NCBI GenBank assembly: GCA_965248685.1
Contig: CBDFKC010000004.1
Location: forward strand, 124,001 to 188,000
Direction: 5' to 3'
DNA: 64,000 nucleotides
Source of the DNA: VYFG01 sp965248685
Lineage (GTDB): Bacteria > Pseudomonadota > Gammaproteobacteria > Arenicellales > Poriferihabitantaceae
The position numbers and the translations under genes are program-made. Numbering within the stretch: position 1 is the stretch's first letter; each line of letters opens with the position of its first letter. Under the pieces are notes generated by a model. The model was not told where the DNA came from. It was given only the letters and a program-made list of their open reading frames with translations, and searched no databases. Shown one piece after another: positions 32,890 through 41,367 of the stretch.

Positions 32890-34662
32890 TTAACTACGAG
32901 TACTGCGTAACTTTGCTACCGCGCTTTCAACGTCGTCATATATCAGATCTCCGCTGGCCTGACGGCTCAACTCCGCTGCATTGGCTTCGTCGGTATCGAT
33001 ATGCATTTCCAGCTTGTATCCTTTCCCTACTCGGATCAATACATCGCCAAACACCAGGTCTCTCGGACCTCCGGTAATCGCAATTTCTACTACGTCTTTA
33101 TCTTTTACTCCGAAGTTCCTGGCGTCCTTCGGATGCATGTGGATATGTCGCCGCGCACAAATTAGTCCCTCGGTTAGGTGGATTGATCCGCAGGGGCCTT
33201 CGATAATAATTGGTGCGGATTCTTTAACCTTGCCGGAATCCCTGACTGGTGCATCCACCCCGAGTTTGAATTCATCGGAACGGGATATCTCAATCTGGTT
33301 GTTGGAACGAAACGGTCCGAGTAGTCTGACGCCGTCGATACGATCACGTGGCCCGATTAGATTAACTTTTTCATTGCAGGCAAATTGTCCGGGCTGTGAA
33401 ATATCTTTCAGTTTGGTTGGTTTCGCCTTTTCGCCAAACAGGGTGGCAAAAGTCTCGGCATTCAAGTGCAAATGACGTCCGCTAATCGCGATTGGAATGC
33501 TCCTCTTCGCGCTCAACTGGTCTCGTTTGCTGGCAATTCGAAATGTTTGCCGGGCAATCATCAATTCTTCATTGGTTTTTACTACCAATGCATCGACACT
33601 CGATTGATCGCTGCTGATCAGCATGGCATCGCGGCTGGGTTTCAGGCGAACATCGGTATTGCGGTCTTCGTCCAGATGTACCCCAAGGAATTCCAGGCGC
33701 TGTAATATGCGTCGGCGCATGGTGACGCTGTTTTCGCCAATGCCTCCACTAAATACGATGGCGTCCAGGCCACCCATAGCGGCGGCATAAGCGCCGATGT
33801 ACTTTCGTGCCCGATGGGCAAAAACATTAATGGCCAGCCGGGCTCGGTCATTGCCTTCGGCAGCCTGTTGCTCAATTTCGCGTAGATCGTTGCTGATACC
33901 GGAAAGGCCGCGTAACCCACTCTCCTTGTTGAGTAACTGGTCCAATTGCTCGACCGTATAATCGCCGCTACGCAGTAACGCAAGTACTGCACCTGCATCG
34001 ATATCCCCCGCCCGGGTTCCCATAACCAATCCTTCGAGAGGTGTCATCCCCATACTGGTTTCGGTGGACTGGCCAAATTCCACGGCGCAGGCGCTGGCGC
34101 CATTGCCGAGGTGCAAGGTGACCACGCGCATTTCAGATAGCGGTCGTTTCAGAAATCTTGCTGCGCGCTGCGCGATATAGGCATGAGAGGTTCCGTGAAA
34201 ACCGAACCGGCGTATGCGATAGCGTTGGGTAATTTCGGGGTCTATGGCGTAACTTTGCGCGCGTCGCGGTAATCTGGCATGAAATGCTGTATCGAACACC
34301 GCGACGTGGGGAACATCAGGCAGGATCTTACGCGCTACTCTGATCCCGTCCAGATTAAAAGGATTATGAATCGGGGCATCAGGAATTCGCGCTTTGATTT
34401 CTTTTATAACTTTATTGTCTATCAAGGCGGCATCGACAAAACTGTCGCCACCATGTACTACCCGGTGCCCGACTGCTTCGATTCCGTGTTCCCAGACTTG
34501 ATCGAATATTTGCTCAACGGCGAGTTTGTGGGTCAGTTTACGCCGACCCTGACGTTCGCCGATTCGTTCAATCTTTCCTTTGACCAGCGCTTTTTCGGCG
34601 GTGCAATCGATGACCTGATACTTAACGCTCGACGAGCCGCAATTGATCACTAATACCTTCAT
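32890..34662 (-). CDS. Fusion of acetate kinase (AckA) and PduL-type phosphate acyltransferase
   Basis: A 590-residue fusion. Residues 1 to about 380 are a complete acetate kinase: VLVINCGSSSVKY, GFHGTSHAYIAQRAA, VTLHLGNGASA, IVFSGGIGENS. Residues about 389-590 are a PduL phosphotransacylase with both zinc-His motifs, ISGRHLHLN near 395 and ICARRHIHMHP near 501. PduL exchanges acyl-CoA and phosphate for acyl-phosphate plus CoA, and AckA converts acyl-phosphate and ADP to acid and ATP. The single chain therefore catalyses acyl-CoA to acid plus ATP, or the reverse. It heads an operon with the M24 and sulfotransferase genes. Confidence 0.93.
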   Translation of the reverse strand: MKVLVINCGSSSVKYQVIDCTAEKALVKGKIERIGERQGRRKLTHKLAVEQIFDQVWEHGIEAVGHRVVHGGDSFVDAALIDNKVIKEIKARIPDAPIHNPFNLDGIRVARKILPDVPHVAVFDTAFHARLPRRAQSYAIDPEITQRYRIRRFGFHGTSHAYIAQRAARFLKRPLSEMRVVTLHLGNGASACAVEFGQSTETSMGMTPLEGLVMGTRAGDIDAGAVLALLRSGDYTVEQLDQLLNKESGLRGLSGISNDLREIEQQAAEGNDRARLAINVFAHRARKYIGAYAAAMGGLDAIVFSGGIGENSVTMRRRILQRLEFLGVHLDEDRNTDVRLKPSRDAMLISSDQSSVDALVVKTNEELMIARQTFRIASKRDQLSAKRSIPIAISGRHLHLNAETFATLFGEKAKPTKLKDISQPGQFACNEKVNLIGPRDRIDGVRLLGPFRSNNQIEISRSDEFKLGVDAPVRDSGKVKESAPIIIEGPCGSIHLTEGLICARRHIHMHPKDARNFGVKDKDVVEIAITGGPRDLVFGDVLIRVGKGYKLEMHIDTDEANAAELSRQASGDLIYDDVESAVAKLRSTRS

Positions 34663-34780
34663 GCTTCACCTGTTACTGAGAATTTGCAGGAATCATGCCA
34701 TGTCCGAGTGTCCGCCTCAATGCGCCTATAGATAAATTCGCTCTCTGAGAATCTGTAAGCAACTAGCGCGTAACAGTTCG

Positions 34781-35203
34781 TTAACCGGGTATCGCCCGTT
34801 CATGGATATCCACAGAATCAGGGTAGGCTGCATCGGGTCGGGCTGAACTGGTCCAGATGTGCGCATCAATTGGATACCAGCCTGGCTCATCAAAGTTGCC
34901 GCCGGCAATGCCCCTGATACCTGGGCGCAATTCCAGGGTCCAGGTTACGGTGGAACCACATTTCGGGCAGAATTCATTGCGCAACCAGCGCCCGCTTTCT
35001 GACGAATGGAATTCGAAGTGCTCGAGTTTGCCTTGGATAAATTCCACGTCCTTGTCGTGGAAATAAACCCCGACGCCAAAGGCCGCACCGGTTCGTTGCT
35101 TGCAGGTTCGACAATGGCATGCCATTGAACGGACCGGTTGGGCGGTAGTGCGGAATCTCACGGCGCCGCATTGGCAGCCACCCTCATGAACGGTTTTTGT
35201 CAT
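34781..35203 (-). CDS. GFA/CENP-V family zinc protein
   Basis: A 140-residue glutathione-dependent formaldehyde-activating (GFA) family protein. The zinc cysteines are clear: GGCQCGAVRF, then CHCRTCKQRTGAAFG, then FCPKCGSTVTW. Despite the name, most members have no proven formaldehyde activity. Monocistronic or paired with the AhpD-like gene 60 bp upstream, on the same strand. Confidence 0.88.
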   Translation of the reverse strand: MTKTVHEGGCQCGAVRFRTTAQPVRSMACHCRTCKQRTGAAFGVGVYFHDKDVEFIQGKLEHFEFHSSESGRWLRNEFCPKCGSTVTWTLELRPGIRGIAGGNFDEPGWYPIDAHIWTSSARPDAAYPDSVDIHERAIPG

Positions 35204-35264
35204 TATTTCTCTCCTGTTGATGTTTGCTAATTCTAATTGATGGCCGGTTAACTTTTCTCTGTTC

Positions 35265-35660
35265 CTAATCGGTTAGCGATTTATCCAGTTCAACCTGGTA
35301 GGCCGCGACCAGGGCATTAGTTTCATTTGCCATGCCAACCACCGCAATCAATTCACCCAGCATCTGTTCGCTCATCCCTTTGGCCCGGGCCTGGGCGGTA
35401 TGGCTTTGGACACAATAGTCGCAACCGTTAGACATGCTGATTGCCAAATAAATCATTTCCTTGGTTAATGGGTCCAGAGCACCGTCGGTCATAACGCTTT
35501 TCAGACTATCCCAGGTACGTCTCAATACCGCAGGATGATTGGCCAGGTATTTCCAGAAATTATTCACGTCTTCTACTCCGCGCAAGGCCATGATTTCGTC
35601 GAATACAGCCTGGGATTCAGCTGGTGCCTGAGCATAGTCGAGGGGTGTTACGTGTGGCAT
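35265..35660 (-). CDS. Carboxymuconolactone decarboxylase family / AhpD-like protein
   Basis: A 131-residue all-helical protein with the AhpD-type redox motif SNGCDYCVQSHTAQARAKG (CxxC plus His). These act as alkylhydroperoxidases or small-molecule decarboxylases. The CxxC-His arrangement favours a peroxidase-like role. Same strand as the GFA gene. Confidence 0.87.
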   Translation of the reverse strand: MPHVTPLDYAQAPAESQAVFDEIMALRGVEDVNNFWKYLANHPAVLRRTWDSLKSVMTDGALDPLTKEMIYLAISMSNGCDYCVQSHTAQARAKGMSEQMLGELIAVVGMANETNALVAAYQVELDKSLTD

Positions 35661-36004
35661 AAATTGCTCCGTCGAGGGTGAGGTTGAACTAAATTGTACC
35701 TGGTTAATTTGAGGAGATCCGATGGTCTTGTGGTGAATTTATAGAAAAAGCCGTTGCAAGGAGAACGAGGTTCGGTACGATTCTGAGTTTTTATTGGTGA
35801 GAGTCTGCAAAGGGGTTTGATCGATTGACCGAGGCAGCAAATCAAAGACTAATCGGCAGTAGGGCTCGGATTCCTGGTAAGAAAACCCAGCATGTTATTC
35901 AAGTAGTACATAGGCAAGAGTTTATGTACTATTCAAATAACAAATAATTTTGATTTCAGTCTAGGGATAGGCCAAGTCCGCCGGTATATCGCAACCCCGT
36001 GTTT
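35661..36004. other. Intergenic region without recognisable gene
   Basis: About 340 bp lie between the AhpD-like gene start and the response-regulator gene end. The short frames here have no protein-like character. It presumably carries the promoter of the AhpD-like gene. Confidence 0.5.
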
Positions 36005-37372
36005 TCAATCCGCGGATTTGCTGCGATTACGATAGTGTTTCGGATCAATTTTATGGCGATGTAACAATTTATAAAATTCGGTGCGATTGCGCCCGGCCTG
36101 TTTCGCGGCGTGGGTAATATTGCCGGCGGTCATCTGCAACATTTTTATAAGATAGTCCCGCTCGTATCTTCCCATTGCCTGGGCCAGGGGCTCGATCCGG
36201 TTGTCCTCTCCCTTAAGCGCTCGTAAAACCAATGATTCGGGTACCACCGCAGTGGTCGCAAGTACCGCGGCGTGCTCAATCACGTTGGTCAGTTGGCGGA
36301 TGTTTCCAGGCCAATTGGCATTGGTGAGTAATGCCATTGCCAGCGGTGAGAATGAGCGGGCGACACAGGTTTTATCGCGCCGAACAATTTGCCTGAGAAA
36401 GTGATTGGCTAGCAATGGTACATCTTCTCGCCGCGCCGCCAGCGGGGGTAGCTCTAGGTTAATAACATTTAGTCGGTAGTACAGGTCTTCGCGAAACTTT
36501 CCTGTCTGGACCCCAACTTCAAGATTATGATGGGTCGCGGATATGACCCTGACATCCACCGGAATAAGTTTATTCGAACCGACCGGACGAACTTGCTTTT
36601 CCTGTAATACCCGCAGCAGTTTGCTCTGAAATTCCAATTGCATATCACCAATCTCATCAAGGAAAAGCGACCCACCGTCAGCCTCCTCAATTAATCCGGT
36701 ACGGGTCCTTTCGGCGCCGGTAAACGCGCCTTTTACGTGACCAAATAATTCCGATTCGAGTAACGCTTCCGGAATCGCGGCGCAATTGATCGGAACAAAA
36801 GGGTGCTCTGCGCGGTGGCTCGAATCGTGAATTGCCCGTGCCAATAATTCCTTACCGGTGCCGCTTTCGCTTTGGATCAACACGCTGACATCACTTTTCG
36901 CTACCCGCCGGGCTTCCTGTAATACATTTTCAAGTTGAGGACTGCAACCGATAATCTGGTCACGCCAACTTGTTGTCTTGATATCTTCGATGGGTTGCTC
37001 AGGGCTATGACCGACCGCGATAGCCAGTTTAATTTCGGACAGTAATTGCTGACTGTCGAACGGTTTGGTCAGGTAAGAAAATACGCCCTCCCGGGTGGCG
37101 CTTACCGCGTCTGGAATACTGCCATGGGCGGTCAGAATGATAATGGGCAGGGTTGGGTATCGGCTGTGAATCTGACGAAATAGCGCCATTCCATCCATTC
37201 CGGGCATCCGCAGGTCGGTAACGATAACGTTGGGCTGAAACGCTGGTAGCGCAGATAGAGCGTGTTCCGCAGACTCGGCGGTATAGGCGTCGAAGCCGTA
37301 GGCCTTTAACCGGATGCCCAAAAGCCTGAGCAAGCCGGTATCATCGTCAACTACCAGTATTCTGTGTCGCAT
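36005..37372 (-). CDS. glrR: Sigma-54-dependent response regulator, GlrR/QseF-like
   Basis: About 455 residues from ATG 37372 (MRHRILVVDDD), matching the GlrR start. An in-frame ATG at 37423 is possible, but neither has a clear ribosome site. There is a receiver domain with phospho-Asp in VIVTDLRMPGMDG and an AAA+ domain with Walker A SESGTGKELLARAIH. The sigma-54 contact loop GAFTGAE is intact. A Fis-type HTH ends the protein (GNITHAAKQAGRNRTEFY). Phosphorylated by the kinase two genes upstream, it should activate sigma-54 promoters. Its coding start overlaps the lipoprotein gene. Confidence 0.92.
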   Translation of the reverse strand: MRHRILVVDDDTGLLRLLGIRLKAYGFDAYTAESAEHALSALPAFQPNVIVTDLRMPGMDGMALFRQIHSRYPTLPIIILTAHGSIPDAVSATREGVFSYLTKPFDSQQLLSEIKLAIAVGHSPEQPIEDIKTTSWRDQIIGCSPQLENVLQEARRVAKSDVSVLIQSESGTGKELLARAIHDSSHRAEHPFVPINCAAIPEALLESELFGHVKGAFTGAERTRTGLIEEADGGSLFLDEIGDMQLEFQSKLLRVLQEKQVRPVGSNKLIPVDVRVISATHHNLEVGVQTGKFREDLYYRLNVINLELPPLAARREDVPLLANHFLRQIVRRDKTCVARSFSPLAMALLTNANWPGNIRQLTNVIEHAAVLATTAVVPESLVLRALKGEDNRIEPLAQAMGRYERDYLIKMLQMTAGNITHAAKQAGRNRTEFYKLLHRHKIDPKHYRNRSKSAD

Positions 37373-37982
37373 CTGTTGAGAGGCTAGTCGTAGCTGGGGT
37401 GGAGATAGATTGCTCCGTTTCATATATATCTGATTCAAGTTTTTGCAGTCGAGTAATTTTTTCCTGAAGTTCCAGCAGGTCGCTGGATATGGCCTCGGAT
37501 ACCGAGCGCTCTGTAATGAGTTGCTGTCCCAGTTTTTCAAGCAATAAATGCAATCGGTGACGGTGTTCGATCTGGCTAATCAGGGTTCTGATGAATAACA
37601 GATCGTTGTTACTAAGTTTTTTCGATCTGGTGTGCGAGTCAAGTGCGGCGATAGACTGGCTGTCTTGCTCACTGGTCTGGCCACTCTGGCTTAACAGTAA
37701 ATCAGACTTCAATTTATCGCATGAGTATTTCCCCGGGCTGCCTGCAATCAGTTCTTTCAATAGTGCCTGGCGTTGAATCGCGTCCAGATTATTGATGTCA
37801 ATGACGAACTGGCTTAGCGAGCCGCAGTCTCTGGATTGATCTGACCCTCTGGCGGAAATAGTGTGGGTTACTCTATTCGGTGCCGATGCGGTGGGAGCAT
37901 CTGTGATCGTTGACGCGCAACCACCAAGTAGTAAGAGACCACAAACCATCGCCGTAGTTACAATTATGTTTTTACCCTTCAT
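37347..37982 (-). CDS. QseG-like outer-membrane lipoprotein
   Basis: A 211-residue lipoprotein: a signal peptide with lipobox LLLLGGCAS, then a mostly helical, polar protein. Enterobacterial glrK-qseG-glrR operons have a lipoprotein at the same position that activates the kinase by direct interaction. This one is placed there by synteny, as sequence similarity is low. Spacing: 3 bp after the kinase stop, with 26 bp overlap with the response-regulator start, so the three genes are translationally coupled. Confidence 0.75.
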   Translation of the reverse strand: MKGKNIIVTTAMVCGLLLLGGCASTITDAPTASAPNRVTHTISARGSDQSRDCGSLSQFVIDINNLDAIQRQALLKELIAGSPGKYSCDKLKSDLLLSQSGQTSEQDSQSIAALDSHTRSKKLSNNDLLFIRTLISQIEHRHRLHLLLEKLGQQLITERSVSEAISSDLLELQEKITRLQKLESDIYETEQSISTPATTSLSTDATQNTGS

Positions 37983-37985
37983 TGA

Positions 37986-39446
37986 CTATACCTGGTGTAG
38001 TGAATTGATCGGTAGTAATACCTTGACCGCAGCCCCAATCGCGGAGTTGGCGATTTCGATTTTTCCGCCATGCAAATCGGCATAGCGCTTGGCGATGGAT
38101 AGACCAAGACCGGTTCCCTTGATATGACTATTCGGCGTTTTCTGACCTTGAAAAAATGGCCTGAATACCTTGTGAATTTCGTCATTGTGGAATCCCGGTC
38201 CCATGTCCTCAACCACCACGTTAATGCCGCTGTCATCGACCAGGGTTATTATTCTAATCTTGCCCTGTTTTGGCGAAAACTTGATCGCATTGGTCAGAAT
38301 ATTTTCAAACATACTTTCCAGTTGTGCTTGATTTCCGATGACTCGGGCGGGGGGCGTGTCGTGTTCGATGGTGATTTGTCGACTTTTCAGGATCAGCTGT
38401 AGTTTTCCAATTATCTTCTCGATAACCAGCTTTATATTTACCGGTACCGGCGGATAGGGCTCATCCATGGAAAGTGATAAATTAAAATCGAGTAGGGACT
38501 CAAGCTGATTTTGTAGCAGGTACGTATTTTGATTCATGATCTCGAGAACCTCGATCTGCTCTGGGTTGAGTTTTCCGATCAACTGGTCCTGCATCAAATC
38601 AGCGCCTTCGCGAATTGCGGTCAAAGGGGTTTTTAGTTCATGGGAAACGTTTTGCAAAAACGTCACTTTCTGTTGCTCAATTTCAGATAACCGTTCTGAC
38701 AACCAATGAATATGCTTGCCCAGTACTTCAATATTTTCCGGACCACCAACATAGGTATCGTCTGGATATTCTCCCGCTCCGAGCTGACGCAGCAGTGAAA
38801 TAATTCTATTTACAGGCCGATTAATAACAGCGCTGCTCAACAATGCCAATACGATCGCGGTGGGAATCAGGGTAACGATCAATACGATTAAAGAGCGCTT
38901 GGTACGACGCGCGCTCTCTGCCATTCCTTCTCTTGCAGTCGAGACAAAACTGCTGGCCTGGGCTGGTAGGGTTTCGAGAAGATCTCCCAGTACGTCGAGT
39001 TCCAGGGGTTTATCAATCAAGGAGTCCAACGGTTGATTAGCCCGAGTGCTCTGGCTATCGTTTATATTCTGTAGATGGGCCTTCAAGCCATCTTCTACCA
39101 CCTGGACCTGTTTCAAATTTATTGCGAACTCGGCATCGATGGGCAATTGCAACAATGCGTTAAGGGACTGTTTCAACAATGGCCGCTGTTCGTGGTAACG
39201 GGATAACAAACTACTGTCTCGCAAAATAAGATACTGTTCCGCGCTGCGTTTAAGCTGAAGCGTATGAGTCGTGACCAAACGGCTGTTTTCCATCACTGCT
39301 GCAGATTGATTGACACTGGTCTGCATTTGGGTCGACAGGCGATCGATCTGAAAAAACAACACAATCAAACCCACGATGAGCGGGAGCGCAACAAGGGTAA
39401 AGCTGACTAACATCAGACGGTTGATGGTTTTAAGTTGCAGCTTCAA
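37986..39446 (-). CDS. glrK: Sensor histidine kinase, GlrK/QseE-like
   Basis: A 486-residue kinase. TM1 (about residues 12-32) and TM2 (about 185-208) frame a 150-residue periplasmic helical sensor, followed by HAMP. The H box is NVSHELKTPLTAIREG, the N box is FENILTNAIKFSP, and the G boxes are DMGPGF and GTGLGLSIAKRYADLHGG. Followed by the lipoprotein and sigma-54 regulator genes, the organisation of glrK-qseG-glrR. In E. coli the system senses envelope state and drives glmY. Divergent from the EF-hand gene. Confidence 0.9.
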   Translation of the reverse strand: MKLQLKTINRLMLVSFTLVALPLIVGLIVLFFQIDRLSTQMQTSVNQSAAVMENSRLVTTHTLQLKRSAEQYLILRDSSLLSRYHEQRPLLKQSLNALLQLPIDAEFAINLKQVQVVEDGLKAHLQNINDSQSTRANQPLDSLIDKPLELDVLGDLLETLPAQASSFVSTAREGMAESARRTKRSLIVLIVTLIPTAIVLALLSSAVINRPVNRIISLLRQLGAGEYPDDTYVGGPENIEVLGKHIHWLSERLSEIEQQKVTFLQNVSHELKTPLTAIREGADLMQDQLIGKLNPEQIEVLEIMNQNTYLLQNQLESLLDFNLSLSMDEPYPPVPVNIKLVIEKIIGKLQLILKSRQITIEHDTPPARVIGNQAQLESMFENILTNAIKFSPKQGKIRIITLVDDSGINVVVEDMGPGFHNDEIHKVFRPFFQGQKTPNSHIKGTGLGLSIAKRYADLHGGKIEIANSAIGAAVKVLLPINSLHQV

Positions 39447-39511
39447 GTTCAGGAATACGAGTTATGGAATATTTTGGTCCATTGTGCCAGCTATTTTCCG
39501 GCGCAGCAAAA

Positions 39512-39529
39512 TGTCGTTGTTTTGAGACA
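39512..39529. promoter_or_regulatory. GlrR-type upstream activating site 1 (TGTC-N10-GACA)
   Basis: TGTC (39512-39515) and GACA (39526-39529) with exactly 10 bp between them match the E. coli GlrR binding consensus TGTC-N10-GACA found upstream of glmY. It lies about 185 bp before the predicted sigma-54 start, a normal enhancer distance, in the divergent gap between glrK and the EF-hand gene. Confidence 0.65.
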
Positions 39530-39578
39530 TAGTTTAATTCAATTAAAACAATGAGATAAAAGTGTGGTGGGTTAAATG

Positions 39579-39596
39579 TGTCGCCGCAAACGGGCA
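39579..39596. promoter_or_regulatory. GlrR-type upstream activating site 2 (TGTC-N10-GGCA)
   Basis: Same spacing as site 1 with one mismatch in the second half-site. It begins 67 bp downstream of site 1, between it and the sigma-54 promoter. Multiple sites would allow cooperative assembly of the regulator hexamer. Confidence 0.5.
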
Positions 39597-39671
39597 GTAT
39601 CACCGGCCAAAAATTAGTCAAAAATTTCCTTGGGTTTGATAAGTCTTTGAATTCCGGAGCAATTCCAGGGT

Positions 39672-39687
39672 TGGCACAGACCTTGCT
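39672..39687 (+). promoter_or_regulatory. Sigma-54 promoter of the EF-hand gene
   Basis: TGGCAC-N5-TTGCT is a perfect match to the -24/-12 consensus, with the expected start near 39697, about 50 bp before the EF-hand start codon. The gene encoding a sigma-54 activator is immediately adjacent and its presumed binding sites lie upstream. Confidence 0.85.
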
Positions 39688-39746
39688 TTAACCAAGTTAA
39701 AGGCCGATGTCAGCCTTTGTTTTTTTAACCTTACAGGAGATTTATT

Positions 39747-39989
39747 ATGTCAATTAAAACAGTACTTGGAGCAGTCATACTATTCGCCGGTAGCCAGGCT
39801 TTTGCTAATGATGAAGCATTTATCCAGCTCGATGTCGATAACAGCGGCACAATCAGTGTCGAAGAAGCGGTAGCAATGGAAGGTCTGACCGATTCAATGG
39901 CTGATTTTGATATTAACGGTGATCAGGAACTGGACAAGAATGAATTTGCTTTATTGATGGAGTCCATGGACGCAAATAAAGCATCTTGA
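39747..39989 (+). CDS. Small secreted EF-hand calcium-binding protein
   Basis: An 80-residue protein. The signal peptide ends near SQAFA, and the mature chain is only about 60 residues and acidic. Two canonical 12-residue EF-hand loops are visible, DVDNSGTISVEE and DINGDQELDKNE, with acidic ligands at positions 1, 3, 5, 9 and 12 mostly in place. It should bind Ca2+ in the periplasm or outside the cell. A strong ribosome site (ACAGGAGA) precedes it. Expressed from a sigma-54 promoter, probably under the GlrR-like regulator. Role unknown; small EF-hand proteins of this type have no common function. Confidence 0.88.
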   Translation: MSIKTVLGAVILFAGSQAFANDEAFIQLDVDNSGTISVEEAVAMEGLTDSMADFDINGDQELDKNEFALLMESMDANKAS

Positions 39990-40009
39990 TCCGGTATTGG
40001 TAGGGATGA

Positions 40010-40028
40010 CCCCAGGAGGGTCCTGGGG
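40010..40028 (+). terminator. Strong hairpin after the EF-hand gene
   Basis: CCCCAGGA-GGG-TCCTGGGG is a perfect 8-bp GC-rich stem 20 bp after the stop codon. No T-run follows, so it may protect the mRNA 3' end or need Rho rather than act as a classic intrinsic terminator. The rest of 40029-40290 is AT-rich with no gene. Confidence 0.5.
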
Positions 40029-40290
40029 GACAGGGGATCCCGCCAGCTAGTAACAGAATTCAACCACGCAGGTGAATTGTTCGCTTTTCTGTCGTTAGCT
40101 GGTGGGTGACTGTACTATTTGTTGATGCCTGTTTAAATAAAGCTAAAAACGGTAATTTACAATTGAAAATTTGCTAATAAACATAAAATATTAGAACAAA
40201 CACGTTAATTAGCGTGATTTAATTCACCTAATTCTGCTATTCTCTGCTCGGCATTCAAACAAGAGTTGCCGCTACCGAGGAGAGGGTCCT

Positions 40291-41346
40291 ATGAAAATCA
40301 GCATGTTACAAGAGGGTGAAACCATGCCGGCGGTCAGTCATGCCCAGCGCTATGAGGAAATGATCGCCGAAGCCGCACTCGCGGATCAGATGGGATTCTA
40401 TGCATGGGGCACTTCAGAACAGCACTTTAGCCCCCCTCGATTTACCGTATCTGCACCGGAAGTCCTGTATGCGGCGGTCGCCCGTGAAACCAAAAACATA
40501 AAATTGCGCATTATGTGCTCGGTATTGCTTAAGTGGAATCACCCACTACTGGTTGCGGAGAGAATTGCCACTCTGGATATTGTTTCCGGGGGACGGGCAC
40601 AGTTAGGTACTGCGCGATCAAATAACATCAACACCCTGTCCACATTCGGCGTCGAACCATCAGAAACCAAAGCGATGTGGCAGGATTCCCTTGAAGTGAT
40701 TGCTAAAGTGTTTACCCAAAGCACGGTGTCCCATGATGGACCCCACTGGAGCTTTGAGAAGCAGGAAATTGTTCCTCACTTCGTTTCCAGGCCACATCCT
40801 CAAGTGTCAGTCGCTGCGTCTTCAACCGGATCCTGTGAAGAGGCAGGAACCCGTGGCATTGGCGCAATGTTATTCGAGAGTTATTTCGGCTTCGACTACA
40901 TGCAGTCTGCGATAGACGCTTATCGAAAAGGTATTAAGGCAGGCACTTCCATGTTTCCCGAGAGAAATGACGAAATGGGGCTCTATGTTGCAACCGCGTT
41001 CTGTGCCGAGGACCGCAATGTGGCAATTAAAAAAGCCACTGGCGTGACCCTGGGCTACGCCAGCTTTATAGCGCAATTATATGAGCCATTGGCCAAAAAA
41101 GTGTCCTATGAATATCTGGACGCGCATATGGCAAGGTTCCTTAAAAACAAGGCCAACATGGAATTTTTGCTGGAGCAAACGCCATCGGTCATGGTGGGTT
41201 CTCCCAAGGATTACATCGATCGGCTGACCGATCTTGAGCAAAGGGGAATTAATGAAGTTCTATTGCGTATAGACGGTATGAAACACCGGGACATAATGGC
41301 ATCTATCAAATTGATTGGTGAGCAGGTAATCCCGGTTGTAAGTTAG
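40291..41346 (+). CDS. Luciferase-like (LLM) flavin-dependent monooxygenase
   Basis: A 351-residue bacterial-luciferase-fold protein. QMGFYAWGTSEQHFSPPRF near residue 34 and LDIVSGGRAQLGTARSNN near residue 94 are typical family blocks, followed by flavin-site segments in the C-terminal half. Members are FMN- or F420-dependent oxygenases acting on diverse small molecules. GAGGAGAGG precedes the ATG. It is followed 21 bp later by a double Lrp regulator, implying a regulated catabolic step. Substrate unknown. Confidence 0.85.
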   Translation: MKISMLQEGETMPAVSHAQRYEEMIAEAALADQMGFYAWGTSEQHFSPPRFTVSAPEVLYAAVARETKNIKLRIMCSVLLKWNHPLLVAERIATLDIVSGGRAQLGTARSNNINTLSTFGVEPSETKAMWQDSLEVIAKVFTQSTVSHDGPHWSFEKQEIVPHFVSRPHPQVSVAASSTGSCEEAGTRGIGAMLFESYFGFDYMQSAIDAYRKGIKAGTSMFPERNDEMGLYVATAFCAEDRNVAIKKATGVTLGYASFIAQLYEPLAKKVSYEYLDAHMARFLKNKANMEFLLEQTPSVMVGSPKDYIDRLTDLEQRGINEVLLRIDGMKHRDIMASIKLIGEQVIPVVS

Positions 41347-41367
41347 AATATTACTCGAGTTATCTGG

